Shown in pieces: positions 15,679 to 16,660 of a stretch of DNA of 16,660 nucleotides. Position 1 is the stretch's first letter; the number at the start of each line of letters is the position of its first letter. The notes below the pieces were generated by a model. It did not search any database, was not told where the DNA came from, and was given only the letters and a program-made list of their open reading frames with translations. A program made the position numbers and the translations under genes. Source of the DNA: Candidatus Nanopelagicales bacterium (lineage in GTDB: Bacteria > Actinomycetota > Actinomycetes > S36-B12 > UBA5976); contig JALRKC010000009.1 of NCBI GenBank assembly GCA_023254955.1, positions 1 to 16,660 of the forward strand, read 5' to 3'.

Positions 15679-16660
15679 TTAAGACTTCTTACGCTTACTG
15701 CGTGGCGCTCGCTTTGGCTGTGATCTCGGCCCTGCCGCCAGAGTTGTGGTTCCCATAGCTGGAGCTTGTGTCTCTAATAACTCAACTTGGTCTTGGGCTA
15801 TTCCCGCATTCTTTCGGCGTGAGCGAACCCGGTTCTCAAGTGATTTAATCTCAGGTTGCTGCTCTTTCATGTGCACTAAAGCTGGAACAGCAACAAAAAT
15901 TGAGGAATAAGTGCCCACCAACATTCCCACAAAGAGTGCCAAAGCTAAGTCGACCAAGGTACCGGCTCGCAAAATTCCAGCGCCAACGATCAATATCGCC
16001 AAGGTTGGCAAAACCGATGACAAAGAAGTATTTAATGAGCGTATCAAAGTCTGATTTACTGCGAGGTTCGCTGACTCTTGGTATGAAAATCTAGATTGAC
16101 CCAAAATGCCTCGAGTATTTTCTTTTACTTTGTCGAAGATAACTACCGTGTCGTATAGCGAATAACCCATGATTGTTAAAACGCCGATCACTGTAGCGGG
16201 AGTTACCTCAAAGCCACCGATCGCATAAACCCCAATAGTCAAAATTAAGTCGTGAGCCAGCGCAATTAGTGCCGCAATTGCCATTCTAAATTCAAAATAA
16301 ATTGCTAGGAAAATACTGACCAAAATTATAAAAACGCCAAGACCAATTAACGCAGTGCGAGTAATGTCAGCACCCCATGATGGGCCAACATTTTGTACGG
16401 TAATCGAATCTGCAGCCACCTCAACGGCTTCGGCTACGTCTTGCTTTAAGGCCTCTCCTGCCTCAACTTCTATGGGTGGGATTTGCACTTCAACCCGCTC
16501 GCCACCTACTTCTTTAACAATGCTTGAAGGTTGACCTAATTGAGTGAAAACATCTCTAATTTCTGCAACTGATTTTGTGGTACTTGGAATGTTGTATTTT
16601 GCTCCACCTTGAAACTCAATACCTAAATTCAATCCTCGAAAAATAATCGCTGCGAGAGTA
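15679..16660 (-). CDS. secF: Protein translocase subunit SecF, 5' end cut by window edge
   Basis: SecF works with SecD beside SecYEG and uses the proton gradient to help pull exported proteins across the membrane. The reading frame stays open to the window edge. The first visible residues read TLAAIIFRGLNLGIEFQGG, so a start at the TTG near 16632 would be wrong: the initiator and most of the first transmembrane helix lie outside. After the periplasmic P4-like domain, five hydrophobic segments are visible. Counting from the Leu of RGLNLG as residue 1, they lie at about 94-114, 118-138, 142-167, 204-222 and 229-252. GYSLYDTVVIFDKVKEN (156-172) and FVGMLVGTYSSIFVAVPAL (234-252) are family signatures. 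The C-terminal tail is strongly basic. secD is expected upstream, outside the window. Confidence 0.97.
   Translation of the reverse strand, partial: TLAAIIFRGLNLGIEFQGGAKYNIPSTTKSVAEIRDVFTQLGQPSSIVKEVGGERVEVQIPPIEVEAGEALKQDVAEAVEVAADSITVQNVGPSWGADITRTALIGLGVFIILVSIFLAIYFEFRMAIAALIALAHDLILTIGVYAIGGFEVTPATVIGVLTIMGYSLYDTVVIFDKVKENTRGILGQSRFSYQESANLAVNQTLIRSLNTSLSSVLPTLAILIVGAGILRAGTLVDLALALFVGMLVGTYSSIFVAVPALVHMKEQQPEIKSLENRVRSRRKNAGIAQDQVELLETQAPAMGTTTLAAGPRSQPKRAPRSKRKKS

Noticed and set aside
16633..16660. Treating the TTG near 16632 as the secF start
   Set aside because: The frame continues upstream as TLAAIIFRG, which is the conserved lead into the SecF periplasmic domain, so the gene is simply cut by the window.

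Overview
The window is a dense stretch of core bacterial chromosome, most likely from a streamlined, low-GC actinobacterium such as the freshwater acI / Nanopelagicales group. Two things suggest this. The gene order (secF, relA, a DUF349 protein on the opposite strand, metallo-beta-lactamase hydrolase, hisS, aspS, rarA, alaS, ruvX, mltG, aroE, A24 prepilin peptidase, aroC, aroK) is the order known from Actinobacteria. The DNA is nevertheless AT-rich by eye, and gene junctions are very tight. The lineage is inferred from gene order and composition; I ran no search.

Layout: everything is on the minus strand except one gene. At the right edge, secF (5' end cut off by the window) is followed by the (p)ppGpp enzyme gene relA. 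The DUF349 coiled-coil gene is on the plus strand and converges on relA with a 4-base stop-codon overlap. A 99-base divergent promoter region (12030-12128) separates DUF349 from a run of eleven minus-strand genes, from the MBL hydrolase to aroK (cut by the left edge). Junctions in this run range from 4-base overlaps (TGA shared with ATG or TTG) to gaps of 35 bases at most, so it looks like one long operon of about 12 kb.

Together the genes cover tRNA charging (hisS, aspS, alaS), replication and RNA maintenance (rarA, ruvX), peptidoglycan processing (mltG), three shikimate-pathway steps (aroE, aroC, aroK), protein export (secF), the stringent response (relA), and one prepilin peptidase. No gene-free stretch exceeds 100 bases. 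I see no tRNA or rRNA gene, insertion sequence, prophage, CRISPR array or toxin-antitoxin pair.

I found no undescribed system. The points worth a second look are modest: an inverted repeat in the divergent promoter, a hairpin abutting the relA ribosome-binding site, a terminator-like hairpin inside the 3' end of relA, residues in AspRS typical of the non-discriminating type, four cysteines in HisRS, frequent TTG starts, and the absence of some genes usually present in this neighbourhood.
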